Below are positions 17,952 through 27,585 of a stretch of 64,000 nucleotides of DNA, piece after piece; position 1 is the stretch's first letter, and each line of letters opens with the position of its first letter. Under the pieces are notes generated by a model. That model searched no databases. It saw only the letters and a program-made list of their open reading frames with translations, and was not told the DNA's origin. The position numbers and the translations under genes were made by a program. Source of the DNA: Desmonostoc muscorum LEGE 12446 (GTDB taxonomy: Bacteria > Cyanobacteriota > Cyanobacteriia > Cyanobacteriales > Nostocaceae); NCBI RefSeq assembly GCF_015207005.2, contig NZ_JADEXS020000001.1:744001-808000 (forward strand), given 5' to 3'.

Positions 17952-18509
17952 CTACGGAGGTGCTACAGTTGCACCATTAGGAATATCTAACTCTACATTT
18001 GGTCCCCGGTCTAGGACTTCAATATCCCACTGACCACGGCTGGCGCTTTCAAAGACAACATAACGTCCATCTGGGCTAATATTGGGTTTTCTGACCCAAC
18101 CGCGATAGATTGGCGTGAGGATTTGCGACTGTTGGGTAGCGCGATCGTAAAGCGCTACTACTGGTCTCCCTTGGTCACTAGTAATATAAGCAATGTAACG
18201 CCCGGTGTAGCTCAAGCTAGGACTTTCAGCAATGGTTTCCTGTCGATTTATACCCGGTGTGGAAATAAATATTTGCCTTTCCAAATCGTACACCAGTAGC
18301 TGCTGATTGCCATTGCGATTAGATACAAACGCTAAAAAGCGCCCATTTCCGCTCAAAGCAGGTTGCTCCTCAGTGTAGCGACTGTTGAGGGAAGTAGGCC
18401 CAATAGGAATATCGTTAGAACCACAAGATACAAGCAAACTTGTAAAACCAAAAACCAGGCTCCAATGAATTGGTCTTTGGAGCCAGAATGTAGGCGTAAA
18501 TTTTTTCAC
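17952..18509 (-). CDS. TolB-like beta-propeller lipoprotein, 185 aa
   Basis: The signal region contains [17 protein letters not shown], with a lipobox-like LVSC. Blades with [40 protein letters not shown] and [20 protein letters not shown] match those of the neighbour at 17191. The C-terminal tail ([13 protein letters not shown]) reads towards the repeat element. The two genes are probably an old duplication, with repeats later inserted between them. Expected location is the periplasmic face of a membrane. Confidence 0.8.
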   Translation of the reverse strand: MKKFTPTFWLQRPIHWSLVFGFTSLLVSCGSNDIPIGPTSLNSRYTEEQPALSGNGRFLAFVSNRNGNQQLLVYDLERQIFISTPGINRQETIAESPSLSYTGRYIAYITSDQGRPVVALYDRATQQSQILTPIYRGWVRKPNISPDGRYVVFESASRGQWDIEVLDRGPNVELDIPNGATVAPP

Positions 18510-18556
18510 CTCAAGTGTTTTCCGCTGCCTCTAAACCTACCTCCACACCAGCTGTT

Positions 18557-19480
18557 TTAAACATCGTCATCAAAATCCGTTGAATTATCTGGCCTCTCAT
18601 TAGGCTTTTCAATTGGGTTGTATGGTACGTATTCAGTTGGAATCGCGTCATCATCTTCGCGGGGTCTTCGAGGAGTCGAGTCAGTAGGTGGACGACGCCT
18701 TCTTGGTCTGGGAGCAACATCATCTTCACGGCTTTCTGGTCGCTGGGGTGGGTTATTATTGCGGCGAGACGGTTTTCTCACTTCGCCACCGGAACCTTCC
18801 CAATCATCAACTTCCCTAGACGAAGAACCCCAATTTTCATCTTCAAAGCTTTCAGAAGGGCGACTTACTGGACGCCCAGAACTACGCCGCCGCGTTCTAT
18901 CGCTGCTTGGACTCTGCCTTTCATTATTGTTGCTGTTGCGACGTTCGGAACGACGGGGGGGTTGATCCTCGTAGTAGTCATCACGAGTTGAAATCTTATC
19001 CCTGCTACCACGAATCCGGCGAGGTTCGGGGCGTTCTTCCTCTTCCTCATAAGGTAGTGGCTCTAAATCTGCATCCATCTCAGCTTCATACTTCTTGCGA
19101 TTGCGGTTGTAGGAATAATTTCCGCTTACCTCTCGCTCATCATCCACAATGGGAGTGTTGCGCTTAGCTTGCTGGGTAGCTATACTCCGTAGTCGAATAC
19201 TTTCAACTGCAAAAAACACAGTTGTGCCGACTAAAAGCAGTTGACCAAATTGTAGAATCGGGTCTAGTCGCCATCCTTGAAAGACGAGAATGAAGCCGCA
19301 GAGCAAGCCGACTGCCGCAAAAAAGATATCTTGATCTCGTGACAGTTCCGGACGTACAGTGCGGAGAAAATACAGTGCTGCCCCAGCCACAGCCAGGAAA
19401 ATTCCTAGAATACTGGCTGAGTTTGCCCCAAAATTTACCTGAGCCAGAACACTGGCTGAGTTCAGCCCAAAATTTATCAT
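18557..19480 (-). CDS. ycf66: Ycf66 family protein
   Basis: A 307-residue protein. The first 100 residues hold three or four hydrophobic segments, ASILGIFLAVAGAALYFLR, IFFAAVGLLCGFILVFQGWR and LILQFGQ-type LLLVGTTVFFAVESIRLR, the conserved Ycf66 core also encoded in some plastids. The rest is a low-complexity charged tail rich in Arg, Asp, Pro and Ser (RRPREDDDAIPTEYVPYNP). The function is not established. It lies 249 bases downstream of psbX on the same strand. The similar strings NFGLNSASVLAQV and NFGANSASILG at the start come from a small duplication. Confidence 0.88.
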   Translation of the reverse strand: MINFGLNSASVLAQVNFGANSASILGIFLAVAGAALYFLRTVRPELSRDQDIFFAAVGLLCGFILVFQGWRLDPILQFGQLLLVGTTVFFAVESIRLRSIATQQAKRNTPIVDDEREVSGNYSYNRNRKKYEAEMDADLEPLPYEEEEERPEPRRIRGSRDKISTRDDYYEDQPPRRSERRNSNNNERQSPSSDRTRRRSSGRPVSRPSESFEDENWGSSSREVDDWEGSGGEVRKPSRRNNNPPQRPESREDDVAPRPRRRRPPTDSTPRRPREDDDAIPTEYVPYNPIEKPNERPDNSTDFDDDV

Positions 19481-19729
19481 TTCTGTTTTCCCAATATCAA
19501 ATCTATGTTAGCGACTCACAATTAAAATCACTACTCTAATTAGTCATCATATATTGAAGCTTCAAAGCCTCTGGCAAAGAAGCTCTGAAGCTATTCACCG
19601 AAAAGTAAAAAACATGTTTTTCTCAGCTACAAATGCCCCAGCAGCAAAAAATGCTGCTTTTGGTGCAATTATTTAAGTAGATAGCTGAGAAACAGTGGCT
19701 TGTGAGAGTCTATTCGACAGTCCTAAGCA
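19481..19729. other. Intergenic region between psbX and ycf66
   Basis: About 250 bases with no gene. There is a hairpin-prone patch near 19625-19665 (GCAGCAAAAAATGCTGC), possibly the psbX terminator. Confidence 0.45.
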
Positions 19730-19849
19730 TTATGAACGCTGAATTTTATCTTTTTGGCTAATGAAGATCAGAGCTACTGCAATGGGGATTACAACAGCTA
19801 CACCACCCCAAAAGAGACTCCAAAGAAAATTTGCTAAAGCGGGCGTCAT
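19730..19849 (-). CDS. psbX: Photosystem II reaction centre protein X
   Basis: A 39-residue gene. The product begins MTPALANFLWSLFWGG, crosses the membrane once (VAVVIPIAVALIFIS) and ends in SQKDKIQRS, the conserved C-terminus of PsbX. It is a small subunit of the thylakoid photosystem II complex near cytochrome b559, influencing quinone exchange. GAGAAGT lies just before the ATG as a binding site. Its neighbours are ycf66 downstream and the divergently read yggT upstream. Confidence 0.93.
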   Translation of the reverse strand: MTPALANFLWSLFWGGVAVVIPIAVALIFISQKDKIQRS

Positions 19850-20040
19850 ACTTCTCAACCTTTTTTTACACACTTCATCCTAATTTTAATGGTGTAGTAC
19901 TTTCTTGAGAAGCCTCTAGGCGTGAACTGCCAAACTTGATGATTGCTCTTTCTCAACCAGTGCTGAGTAAATTCAGTGCCCAGTTGCTCTCTATTGAAAT
20001 AAAATTGGAATGAGAGTGCTTTACAAAGCTTAAAATTTGC

Positions 20041-20075
20041 TGGCGTTAGCGAAGCGCGGCTTGCCGTTCGCCCAA
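20041..20075. repeat. Small dispersed repeat (gcgttagcgaagcgcggcttg)
   Basis: A GC-rich palindromic fragment of the type found throughout Nostoc genomes. Related pieces lie near 24190-24230 and 28955-29025. It sits upstream of yggT. Confidence 0.55.
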
Positions 20076-20110
20076 GTGTTTTGTTTATTCGCAGATAGTT
20101 GCTTAAACCG

Positions 20111-20404
20111 ATGACTGGTGTTGACCTGACTGCTTGGATTCTTGGCCCGGTCTTAGGGCTGATGACATTTTTATTTATATTTCGCATCATTCTCACTTGG
20201 TATCCCCAAGTGGATCTGAATCGTTTGCCCTTTAATTTAATAGCTTGGCCCACTGAACCATTTTTAATCCCCTTACGAAAAATCGTGCCACCCATCGGCG
20301 GAGTAGACATTACACCCATCATTTGGGTTGGTATTTTTAGCCTGGTGCGAGAAATTCTCTTAGGCCAGCAAGGATTACTTACCATGCTGGCTCGTGTAAG
20401 TTAG
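20111..20404 (+). CDS. YggT family membrane protein (Ycf19-like)
   Basis: The ATG at 20111 gives 97 residues (MTGVDLTAWILGPVLGLMT); a TTG at 20099 adds four. Two hydrophobic segments flank a loop with RIILTWYPQVDLN, then WPTEPFLIPLRKIVPP and GGVDITPIIW, the YggT/Ycf19 signature. Relatives act in thylakoid membrane organisation and in ion homeostasis. It is divergent from psbX, so the two could share a promoter region. Confidence 0.9.
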   Translation: MTGVDLTAWILGPVLGLMTFLFIFRIILTWYPQVDLNRLPFNLIAWPTEPFLIPLRKIVPPIGGVDITPIIWVGIFSLVREILLGQQGLLTMLARVS

Positions 20405-20525
20405 GTATTGGGTATTGGGCATTGGGAGGGCTGAGTGAGGAGTTAGGAGTGAGGGGTTAAGAGTTATTCCTCCCCTGCTCCCTCATCTCCCTCATCTTCC
20501 TCATCTCCCTCATCTCCCCACTCCC
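20405..20525. repeat. STRR-type repeat cluster
   Basis: GGGTATTGGGCATTGGGAG at the left, then CCCTCATCT units and CTCCCCACTCCCCTA at the right: a G-rich half and a C-rich half around a short spacer. It separates yggT from accC. Confidence 0.75.
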
Positions 20526-21869
20526 CTACCCGTTCATCTCCTGCACAAAATTCGTATAGACATTACCCTGCAAAAACTGTGGAGTTTCCATAATTTTTTG
20601 ATGAAACCCGATGGTGGTGGGTAATCCCGTAATGGCACATTCCCTTAGTGCGCGTTTCATACGGTTAATAGCAGTAGGGCGATCTGGTCCCCAAACAATT
20701 AACTTGCCAATTAAAGAATCGTAATAAGGGGGAATTTGGTAATCTGTGTAAACGTGGGAATCAATGCGAACACCGGGGCCTCCAGGGGGGAGATAGCCGC
20801 TGATCCTTCCCGGAGATGGGCGAAAGTCGTGATCGGGGTCTTCAGCGTTAATCCGACATTCGATCGCATGACCCCGCAAAACTACTTCGTCTTGCGTAAG
20901 CTTGAGCCTTTCCCCTTGGGCAATGCGGATTTGTTCCACAACCAAATCTACTCCAGTAATCATTTCTGTTACAGGATGTTCGACTTGAATCCGGGTGTTC
21001 ATTTCCATAAAGTAAAATTTACCGGATTTATCCAAGAGAAACTCGATAGTGCCTGCCCCAGTGTAGTTAATGAACTGGGCAGCTTTGACCGCAGCTTGTC
21101 CCATTTTCTCACGCAGGTCTGAATCGAGAGCCGGACTAGGAGCTTCTTCTAGTAGCTTTTGATTTCGGCGCTGAATTGAGCAATCTCGTTCACCCAAGTG
21201 GATGACATTACCGTAGTTATCTGCCAAAACTTGAAATTCAATGTGCCGAGGACGTTCAATAAATTTTTCTATGTAAACGCCAGAATTACCAAAAGCTGCT
21301 CCTGCTTCTCCTTGGGCTGCTAGGAAAAGTTTGACAAATTCATCTTCAGAACGCACCAGGCGCATACCCCGGCCACCGCCACCCGCCGTGGCTTTAATCA
21401 TCACCGGATAGCCGATATCCTTAGCGAATTGTAATCCTTCTTGCTCGGATTCAACCAACCCATTAGTACCCGGTACTGTCGGAACTCCAGCTTTTTGCAT
21501 GGTTTCTTTGGCAGTGGATTTATCCCCCATCAGCCTAATAGCTTCTGGAGTTGGGCCGATAAAGGCAATATCATGGGCAGCACAGATTTCTGCAAATTTG
21601 GCATTTTCTGCCAAAAACCCATAACCTGGATGAATAGCAGTGGCATTGCGAGTCAATGCAGCAGCAATGATATTGGGAATATTCAAATAACTTTTACTGC
21701 TAGCAGGTTCGCCAATGCAAACCGCTTCATCAGCAAGTTGAACATGGAGAGCATTACGGTCAACACTAGAGTGAACCGCAACTGTCGCAATCCCCATTTC
21801 TTCACAGGCGCGGAGAATGCGAAGGGCGATTTCTCCCCGATTGGCAATTAATATTTTGTCAAACTTCAT
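20526..21869 (-). CDS. accC: Acetyl-CoA carboxylase biotin carboxylase subunit
   Basis: A 447-residue protein, the normal length for AccC. It opens with [20 protein letters not shown], then has the ATP-grasp glycine-rich loop [32 protein letters not shown] and [16 protein letters not shown] form the catalytic and metal-binding regions. It carboxylates biotin on AccB with ATP and bicarbonate, the first step of malonyl-CoA and fatty acid synthesis. Other subunits are not adjacent. The full domain order is intact. Confidence 0.97.
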   Translation of the reverse strand: MKFDKILIANRGEIALRILRACEEMGIATVAVHSSVDRNALHVQLADEAVCIGEPASSKSYLNIPNIIAAALTRNATAIHPGYGFLAENAKFAEICAAHDIAFIGPTPEAIRLMGDKSTAKETMQKAGVPTVPGTNGLVESEQEGLQFAKDIGYPVMIKATAGGGGRGMRLVRSEDEFVKLFLAAQGEAGAAFGNSGVYIEKFIERPRHIEFQVLADNYGNVIHLGERDCSIQRRNQKLLEEAPSPALDSDLREKMGQAAVKAAQFINYTGAGTIEFLLDKSGKFYFMEMNTRIQVEHPVTEMITGVDLVVEQIRIAQGERLKLTQDEVVLRGHAIECRINAEDPDHDFRPSPGRISGYLPPGGPGVRIDSHVYTDYQIPPYYDSLIGKLIVWGPDRPTAINRMKRALRECAITGLPTTIGFHQKIMETPQFLQGNVYTNFVQEMNG

Positions 21870-22330
21870 TTTGGAGTTTCGATATTAGTACCAGTAGATT
21901 GACATTTTCTCCCATCTGATGTGCAACAACGCTTTGGCGTTATTTCAAATTATGACAGGAGATTCCCAACCTTCATCTTCACCAAAGTCAAGAATTGGGC
22001 TTGCTGCCTCTACGGGGCTTAACTAGACTAACAACATTGTTGTTGCCAGTCTTGTCCAGTTTCCCGAATTAGTCTTTGGCGATCGCACACGAGCTTTTTT
22101 ACCTCAAAAGGCATTGCCCTTTGAGCAACAGCTTTTGCACCCCACCGTGACTCTTACAGTAGCTCTAACCCTTTTTAATATCACTTATGCAGCTGCTGCA
22201 TTTCTGTCAGTCTGATACCGCCTTGCGAAAATTTATAAAACCGTACACTGAAATTTTTCCAAACCGAAACTTAGAACTCACCTTACTATAATTATTTTTT
22301 TATGCTATAGTCTATATTCAGACAACCTGC
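21870..22330. other. Intergenic region upstream of accC and tRNA-Leu
   Basis: About 460 bases without a supported gene. The part near accC should contain its promoter. The last 60 bases are AT-rich (TTTTTTATGCTATAGTC) and resemble a -10 element (TATAGT) for the tRNA gene. Confidence 0.45.
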
Positions 22331-22411
22331 GCGGATGTGGCGGAATTGGTATACGCGCACGCTTGAGGTGCGTGTGGCTTTGCCTTGCGAGTTCGAGTCT
22401 CGCCATCCGCA
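22331..22411 (+). tRNA. tRNA-Leu (anticodon GAG)
   Basis: The acceptor arms GCGGATG and CATCCGC pair fully. The D-arm contains GCGGAATTGGTATACGC. The anticodon stem CACGC/GCGTG encloses the loop TTGAGGT, with anticodon GAG at 22365-22367. A long variable arm (class II) is followed by the T-arm GCGAG-TTCGAGT-CTCGC. The discriminator base is A at 22411 and no CCA is encoded. The features are those of a bacterial tRNA-Leu reading CUC/CUU. Confidence 0.95.
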
Positions 22412-22426
22412 TTTTTCGATTATTAA

Positions 22427-22475
22427 TCAAGGGTCAACAGTCAAAGGATCAAAACACCTGAGACTGTTGACCCTT
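22427..22475. repeat. Inverted repeat after tRNA-Leu
   Basis: AAGGGTCAACAGTC and GACTGTTGACCCTT are inverted arms around about 20 bases. It may act as a processing or termination hairpin for the tRNA transcript, or may be a dispersed palindrome. Confidence 0.65.
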
Positions 22476-22487
22476 AAATCTAGCGGG

Positions 22488-22598
22488 TCATTGGTCATTG
22501 GTCAAAGGACAAAGCGCAAAATCTCTTGCGAGATTAGACGCTTTGCGGCTTGCCCAGGCATCAGAAATTTGTAAGAGATGACTAATGACTAATGACTG
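22488..22598. repeat. Composite heptamer element (TCATTGG / AATGACT)
   Basis: GTCATTGGTCATTGGTC at the left and GACTAATGACTAATGACT at the right are inverted heptamer blocks around about 70 bases that include 'aaaggacaaag'. Related elements lie at 56655-56786 and 60315-60402. Confidence 0.65.
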
Positions 22599-22654
22599 CT
22601 ATGGCTATGGTTTTTTATGCTTTTATAGAGATAGGTGAAGTTTTGTAAAAAACA

Positions 22655-23284
22655 TTGACTATTACTTTTACGCCAACGAACAATTTAACACTGCCAGGGG
22701 CTTGGCATCGCCTGACTCCGATTTGGCAAGGAGGAGAGGAAGTAATTCAAAAAAGTTTGCCTCACACTCAGCTGGCACCAGCTTGGCAACTAATGCTTTT
22801 GGGGGACGGTTCGCCAACACGTCACTTAGAATTACTCACAGGTGAGCCGATAGAAGTAGATGTCATTGATATGTCATTAATTGGCATGGACTTGGACAAT
22901 GCCCCTGACTTAATCCAAGCTGTCCCAGGGCCGCGACTACGGCGACAAGTGTGGCTGCGTACAGCTTCTGGCCAGCGATTAGCCTATGCTACTTCTTGGT
23001 GGGAAGCCAGCCACGTAGATGAATATTTGCAAAATCGCTCATTACCAATTTGGGCGAGTTTAGCTCGTCTTCGTACAGAGTTGTATCGGGATGTGCGAGG
23101 AATTTATTACGGTTACTCTCCCGCGCTACAGTCAGGTTTTAATGTAACCGGGCCTTTTTGGGGTCGCCACTACCTATTTTGGCATCATGGACAGCCACTT
23201 ACCTTGATTTATGAGGTTTTCTCGCCTTATTTAACCAAATATTTGGGGTCTATGCAGCTGAGTGGAGTGAATACTGAGGCATAG
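22655..23284 (+). CDS. Chorismate lyase family protein (DUF98)
   Basis: A 209-residue protein from a TTG start (no nearer ATG; AGGTGAAG lies about 15 bases upstream). Key strings are LLGDGSPTRHLELLTGE, RRQVWLRTASGQRLAYATSW and LFRDV-like ELYRDVRGIYYGYS. This is the DUF98 branch of chorismate lyase-like proteins. In cyanobacteria such an enzyme makes 4-hydroxybenzoate from chorismate for plastoquinone head-group synthesis. That assignment follows the family; the substrate was not shown here. Confidence 0.8.
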   Translation: MTITFTPTNNLTLPGAWHRLTPIWQGGEEVIQKSLPHTQLAPAWQLMLLGDGSPTRHLELLTGEPIEVDVIDMSLIGMDLDNAPDLIQAVPGPRLRRQVWLRTASGQRLAYATSWWEASHVDEYLQNRSLPIWASLARLRTELYRDVRGIYYGYSPALQSGFNVTGPFWGRHYLFWHHGQPLTLIYEVFSPYLTKYLGSMQLSGVNTEA

Positions 23285-23618
23285 TGACGAAAAAGCAAGG
23301 ATTGGGGCAGGTATAGTAGAAACGCAAAATTTTGTGTCTCTACTAAATATTGCCAATCAAGAGATTATTTAACCTGAAAAACCATATTAAATCTTAATTA
23401 TTGAATTTTTCATTTAAAAAATTAGCAGCGGCTTATCAGTAAGAATAACAATTTTTTGGCTTAAAATGATACAAACCATCAATATTTAGAATTCAACAAT
23501 ATATGTGAGTTGGTATATAAACTGGGGACAGGAGACTGAAAATTGGCGACTGGATACCGGGTATTACATATTATAAAAAATCTTGCTCAGTCCCTAATCC
23601 CTAATCCCTAATCTCTAC

Positions 23619-23709
23619 AGGACTTACGCAAAATCATGAAAAAACGAACCGCAAAGGACGCAAAGGACACAAAGAAATAAGAGTTACAAAGAGTTTTTGC
23701 GTAAGTCCT
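23619..23709. repeat. 91-bp palindromic element, copy 2 (MITE-like)
   Basis: Same ends as the element at 589-679 (AGGACTTACGCAAAA at the left, TTTTGCGTAAGTCCT at the right) and the same length, but inserted in the opposite orientation. Internal order is reversed: 'ccgcaaaggacgcaaaggac'. Confidence 0.75.
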
Positions 23710-24282
23710 ACTCTATTTTCATCTGATGACTTGCAGCTTTGTCAACTTAGTTATATCCTCGAAGTGCTTGAAATAACGGATTAAACTATTGAAGACTTTC
23801 CGCAGAGGCATCCGTTTAAAGGAAGTAAGTGTCCTGCGAAATTCAACAAAGCGTGTTAAAAAAGGTAACTAACCACTAAAACAGCGCTTTTGAAACAGTT
23901 GGAAAATTGATTACGGAAATATCATCAATATCTAGGTGGAGAAATTTATGGAGTTAGCTGCCCTAAATAACGAGAAACTTTTTGGTTGACCGTGCCGATT
24001 TGAGATTTAGATTTTAGATTATTTCGGTACTCCTTTCCTACGGAACGCTACGGGAACGGAGAATGCCCCGCCCCTCCTGTGCGGAACAAATCCAAAATTT
24101 CAAATCCGACGCTCGTAAGCGTTGCATTAGCCACATAGGAGCATCTGACTTATTCTGAGCAAAGCTATGCCCAAGGCGTTGCCTCTCGTTCGCGTTAGCA
24201 TCTCCGTTCGCGCAGCGGCGACCACAGGAGAAGGAGAAGAGAAGGCTTGACGCTGCGCTAATCAAGCCAGTAATCGGGGTCA

Positions 24283-24313
24283 ATCCAAAATCCAAAATCC
24301 AAAATCCAAAATT
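24283..24313. repeat. (CAAAATC)n heptamer repeat
   Basis: Four tandem copies of CAAAATC, the same heptamer as near 39475, 39590 and inside the ccsA gene. Confidence 0.8.
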
Positions 24314-24371
24314 GATTGACTGAAGCAATCAAGCAAGTAATGAGTTTGCAAGTATGAGGTATTAGGTTTCA

Positions 24372-26093
24372 ATGGCACCGCCTCTTGTGTCTGTTCCCAT
24401 GAAAAAAAATAAGAAACCGTCTCTGGTGCTGGCGCTGTCGTCTGCTGGGTTATTAATTACTGCGGGGAGTGCAGCATATTGGTTGTTAACCCAAAGACAA
24501 CCATCTTGGAACGATTTGCTAGTAGGTGCAAATATTATTCCTGGTGATGCTCTATTTGCGGTTTCCTTAACAACAGATCCCCAGCAATGGCAGAAATTAC
24601 GGGAGTTTGGGACAAAAGAAACCCAAGCAGAACTAGATAAAAATTTAGTACAGTTACGCGATCGCTTTCTGACTAATAATGGTTACGACTTTCAGAAAGA
24701 TATTGCTCCTTGGGTAGGCAATAACGTTACAATTGCGATTTTGGCGCCAACAACAGCAAGTAAATCTGTACCCAAACCAGTTACCACCGATGAAGATGTG
24801 ACTGGGGATCAGCAGTCGATGGTAATGGTATTGCCAATAAAAAACCCAGAAATAGCCAAAAACATCTTCGCACAACCCAAAACCCTTAAACAAGGCAAAT
24901 GGGTTGACCGCACTTATCAAGGAATTGCCATCAAACAAAATCAGGGACAACCAGGCGAAAACTTTTCGGCAGCCTTGCTAGATGGTCGTTTCCTAGTGAT
25001 AACTGATAGTCCTAAAGCCACAGAACGAGCGATTGATGCCTACAAAAATCAAACATCCCTCGCTACAACAGGGGGCTTTGCCGAAAATTTGCCAAAAATC
25101 GCCAATAATCAACCCTTTGCCCAGTTTTACGTCAATGTACCAACAGCAGCTAAAATAGCCGCTGCTTCTCCAAATCGCCCTTTACCTGCTCAAGTTTTAG
25201 CTCAACTGCAAAATAACCAAGGTTTAGCGGCGACAATGACCTTAGAACCAGAAGGAATCCGCTTAAAAGGTGTTTCTTGGCTCAATCCTAATAGTCAACG
25301 CGTGCTGGCGGTGGAAAACAAAGCCGGGAAAATGCAAAGCCGTGTACCAGCAGAAACCTTAATGATGCTCTCCGGCGGTAACTTACAGCGGTTGTGGGGA
25401 GAATATGTTTTAACATCTCAGGGAAATCCCCTCTCACCGATCGCACCAGAACAACTGCGAGGTGGTGTAAAATCTCTTACCGATCTCGATTTAGATAAAG
25501 ATTTGCTCAGTTGGATGAAAGGCGAATTTTCCTTATCAGTGATTCCTAATACGCCAAAAGAAGGTTCACCAGATAATTTTCGTGCGGGTTTGTTATTCAT
25601 GGTACAGACAAGCGATGCCTACGGCGGGCAAAGCCTACGCAAATCAGCCCAAGCAGCCATCAGTAAGCTTGATGAAGTGATGATAAATCAATACCAATTC
25701 CAAGTCCAACCGGGGAAAGTCGCAGGTCAACCCGTTGTTAACTGGGTATCACCTTATGGTACATTAACCGCCACCCACGGCTGGTTAGATGGAGATGTTG
25801 CTTTCCTGGTAGTGGGCGCTCCCATCACTGATAAAATTCTTCCCAAACCAAACACCACACTAGCTAGTACTCTTCCCTTCCAGCAAACAGTTCCTACAGA
25901 ACCCAATCCGACAAATGGTCAATTTTTCCTGGATGTGGAACGAACGGTGAAAAATTTTCCTTTACCAACTCTGATCCCCAATCAACAAACCTTACTAAGT
26001 GCAACGCGCTCAATTGGTATGACATCTGCTGTCAGCGACAATCGTAGTAACCGTTACGACATTTTTATAGCACTTAAAAAAGTGAGTAAATAG
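24372..26093 (+). CDS. DUF3352 family protein
   Basis: A 573-residue protein. One membrane segment near the N-terminus (LVLALSSAGLLITAGSAAYW) anchors it. The rest is a large soluble domain with PGDALFAVSLTTDPQQW and a long repeating alpha/beta pattern containing PFAQFYVNVPTAAKIAA and FFLDVERTVKNF. This is the DUF3352 pattern of cyanobacteria, function unknown. The ATG at 24372 is used; one at 24399 (MKKNKK) is also possible. A repeat block begins directly at its stop. Confidence 0.85.
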   Translation: MAPPLVSVPMKKNKKPSLVLALSSAGLLITAGSAAYWLLTQRQPSWNDLLVGANIIPGDALFAVSLTTDPQQWQKLREFGTKETQAELDKNLVQLRDRFLTNNGYDFQKDIAPWVGNNVTIAILAPTTASKSVPKPVTTDEDVTGDQQSMVMVLPIKNPEIAKNIFAQPKTLKQGKWVDRTYQGIAIKQNQGQPGENFSAALLDGRFLVITDSPKATERAIDAYKNQTSLATTGGFAENLPKIANNQPFAQFYVNVPTAAKIAAASPNRPLPAQVLAQLQNNQGLAATMTLEPEGIRLKGVSWLNPNSQRVLAVENKAGKMQSRVPAETLMMLSGGNLQRLWGEYVLTSQGNPLSPIAPEQLRGGVKSLTDLDLDKDLLSWMKGEFSLSVIPNTPKEGSPDNFRAGLLFMVQTSDAYGGQSLRKSAQAAISKLDEVMINQYQFQVQPGKVAGQPVVNWVSPYGTLTATHGWLDGDVAFLVVGAPITDKILPKPNTTLASTLPFQQTVPTEPNPTNGQFFLDVERTVKNFPLPTLIPNQQTLLSATRSIGMTSAVSDNRSNRYDIFIALKKVSK

Positions 26094-26286
26094 GGGAGTG
26101 GGGAGTGGGGAGTGGGGAGTGGGGGAAGATGAGGGGGATGAGGGAGATGAGGGGGATGAGGGAGTGTGGGGAGTGTGGGGGAAAGAGAATTTATGCTTCC
26201 TCCCCTTCCTCCCACACCGGACACACCTCTTCCCCATTCCCTATTCCCCATTCCCCATTCCCCATTCCCCATTCCCCATTCCCCTA
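26094..26286. repeat. Composite STRR element between DUF3352 gene and ccsA
   Basis: GGGAGTGGGGAGTGGGGAGT and GATGAGGGGGATGAGG at the left are balanced by CCCCATTCCCCATTCCCC at the right. The two halves are inverted relatives, as in the 17036 element. Confidence 0.85.
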
Positions 26287-26349
26287 TAACCAGATAGGAT
26301 CAGAACAGTCAGAATCGATATTTTAAAGAATCCACGGAGAGAAGACTTT

Positions 26350-27423
26350 ATGAATCTGGTTGTACTCCAGAACTGGCTGGACAATGCTTCCTTTGCCGTA
26401 TTATTCCTGACAATGCTGGTGTATTGGGGAGGAGCGGCTTTTCCGAATCTGCCTTATCTAGCCGCTTTGGGGACAGCTGGGATGGCGATCGCTAATTTGT
26501 GTATAGCTACACTATTAGGGGCACGATGGATCGAAGCTGGTTATTTTCCCCTCAGCAATTTGTATGAATCTCTGTTTTTCTTAACTTGGGGAATTACTAC
26601 AGTTCATCTGATTGCTGAAAACAGCAGCCGTAGCCGCTTAGTTGGAGTTGCTACGGCTCCAGTGGCAATGGCGATCGCGGCTTTTGCTACCCTGACATTA
26701 CCATCTCAGATGCAACTGTCGGAACCCCTAGTACCTGCCTTGAAGTCAAATTGGCTGATGATGCATGTCAGCGTCATGATGTTGAGTTATTCTGCTTTGA
26801 TGGTGGGTGCATTATTAGCGATCGCTTTTCTAATTGTCACTCGCGGTCAAGACATCCAACTACAAGGTAGTTCTGTTGGTACTGGTGGCTATCGTAGCAA
26901 CGGCTATCGCTTAAATAAACCAGCTGAACTAATTTCTGAATCAGCAGCCCCCTCTGCCGAAAATAACGGCTTTGCCCGTTTTGAAACTAGTAGCAACGGC
27001 AACGGTAACGCTAACACCGCTGTTTTGGGTTTAGTCACAACAACCCCAATCCAAAATCCAAAATCCGAAATCCAAAATTCGGAACCTCTTTCACCCCAGC
27101 GCCTTAGCCTTGCCGAAACTCTCGACAATATCAGCTATCGCATCATCGGACTAGGATTTCCCCTGCTGACAATTGGTATCATTGCCGGTGGCGTTTGGGC
27201 TAACGAAGCTTGGGGTTCCTATTGGAGTTGGGACCCCAAAGAAACTTGGGCGTTAATCACCTGGTTAGTGTTCGCAGCTTACCTTCATGCCAGAATTACT
27301 CGCAGTTGGCAAGGGCGGCGTCCCGCAATTTTAGCTGCCACCGGCTTTGTTGTTGTCTGGGTTTGCTATCTCGGTGTAAATCTTTTAGGGAAAGGTTTGC
27401 ATTCTTACGGTTGGTTTTTCTAA
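26350..27423 (+). CDS. ccsA: Cytochrome c maturation protein CcsA (system II)
   Basis: A 357-residue polytopic membrane protein that, with Ccs1/ResB, delivers heme to apocytochromes c on the lumen side. The tryptophan-rich motif is [18 protein letters not shown], and conserved histidines are seen in LMMHVSVMM and AYLHARI. The middle (about residues 180-255) is a non-conserved polar loop ([13 protein letters not shown] and [10 protein letters not shown]). Part of it is coded by CAAAATC-type heptamers at 27051-27081. It is often annotated as CcsB in bacteria. Confidence 0.93.
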   Translation: MNLVVLQNWLDNASFAVLFLTMLVYWGGAAFPNLPYLAALGTAGMAIANLCIATLLGARWIEAGYFPLSNLYESLFFLTWGITTVHLIAENSSRSRLVGVATAPVAMAIAAFATLTLPSQMQLSEPLVPALKSNWLMMHVSVMMLSYSALMVGALLAIAFLIVTRGQDIQLQGSSVGTGGYRSNGYRLNKPAELISESAAPSAENNGFARFETSSNGNGNANTAVLGLVTTTPIQNPKSEIQNSEPLSPQRLSLAETLDNISYRIIGLGFPLLTIGIIAGGVWANEAWGSYWSWDPKETWALITWLVFAAYLHARITRSWQGRRPAILAATGFVVVWVCYLGVNLLGKGLHSYGWFF

Positions 27424-27438
27424 AAACCTCATCAAAAT

Positions 27439-27479
27439 AGTGCTAAGTGTTAAGTATTTTTTACTCATCACTTAGCACT
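27439..27479 (+). terminator. Hairpin after ccsA
   Basis: AGTGCTAAGTG and CACTTAGCACT pair around a loop containing a T-run (TATTTTTTAC). It is a likely terminator, though no T-tract follows the right arm. Confidence 0.6.
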
Positions 27480-27585
27480 TCTAACTCATAACTTATTACA
27501 ACTACTAAATCTATAAAATCATCATTTTATTTCGGATGAACTGCTAAATCTTTGGAAAGTATAGATTTAGTGATAGGAGATTTTT

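Larger units (their letters stand above)
23285..24371. other. Repeat-rich intergenic region
   Basis: About 1.1 kb without a supported gene. It contains the (CCCTAAT)n patch near 23590-23612, the 91-bp palindrome at 23619-23709, several GC-rich dispersed repeats around 24040-24235 and a CAAAATC heptamer block at 24283-24313. A 13-codon frame at 23948 with an AGGTGGAG binding site (MELAALNNEKLFG) may be a leader or a relic. Confidence 0.55.

Noticed and set aside
17735..17980. Plus-strand frames of repeating DWGLGTG and SLISLIP
   Set aside because: They are translations of GGGGACT and CCCTCAT tandem repeats and have no independent coding signal.
19855..20385. 176-codon minus-strand frame opposite yggT
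   Set aside because: It is antisense to a well-recognised YggT gene and has no family content of its own.
24038..24328. 96-codon minus-strand frame
   Set aside because: Made of CAAAATC heptamers and GC-rich dispersed repeats.
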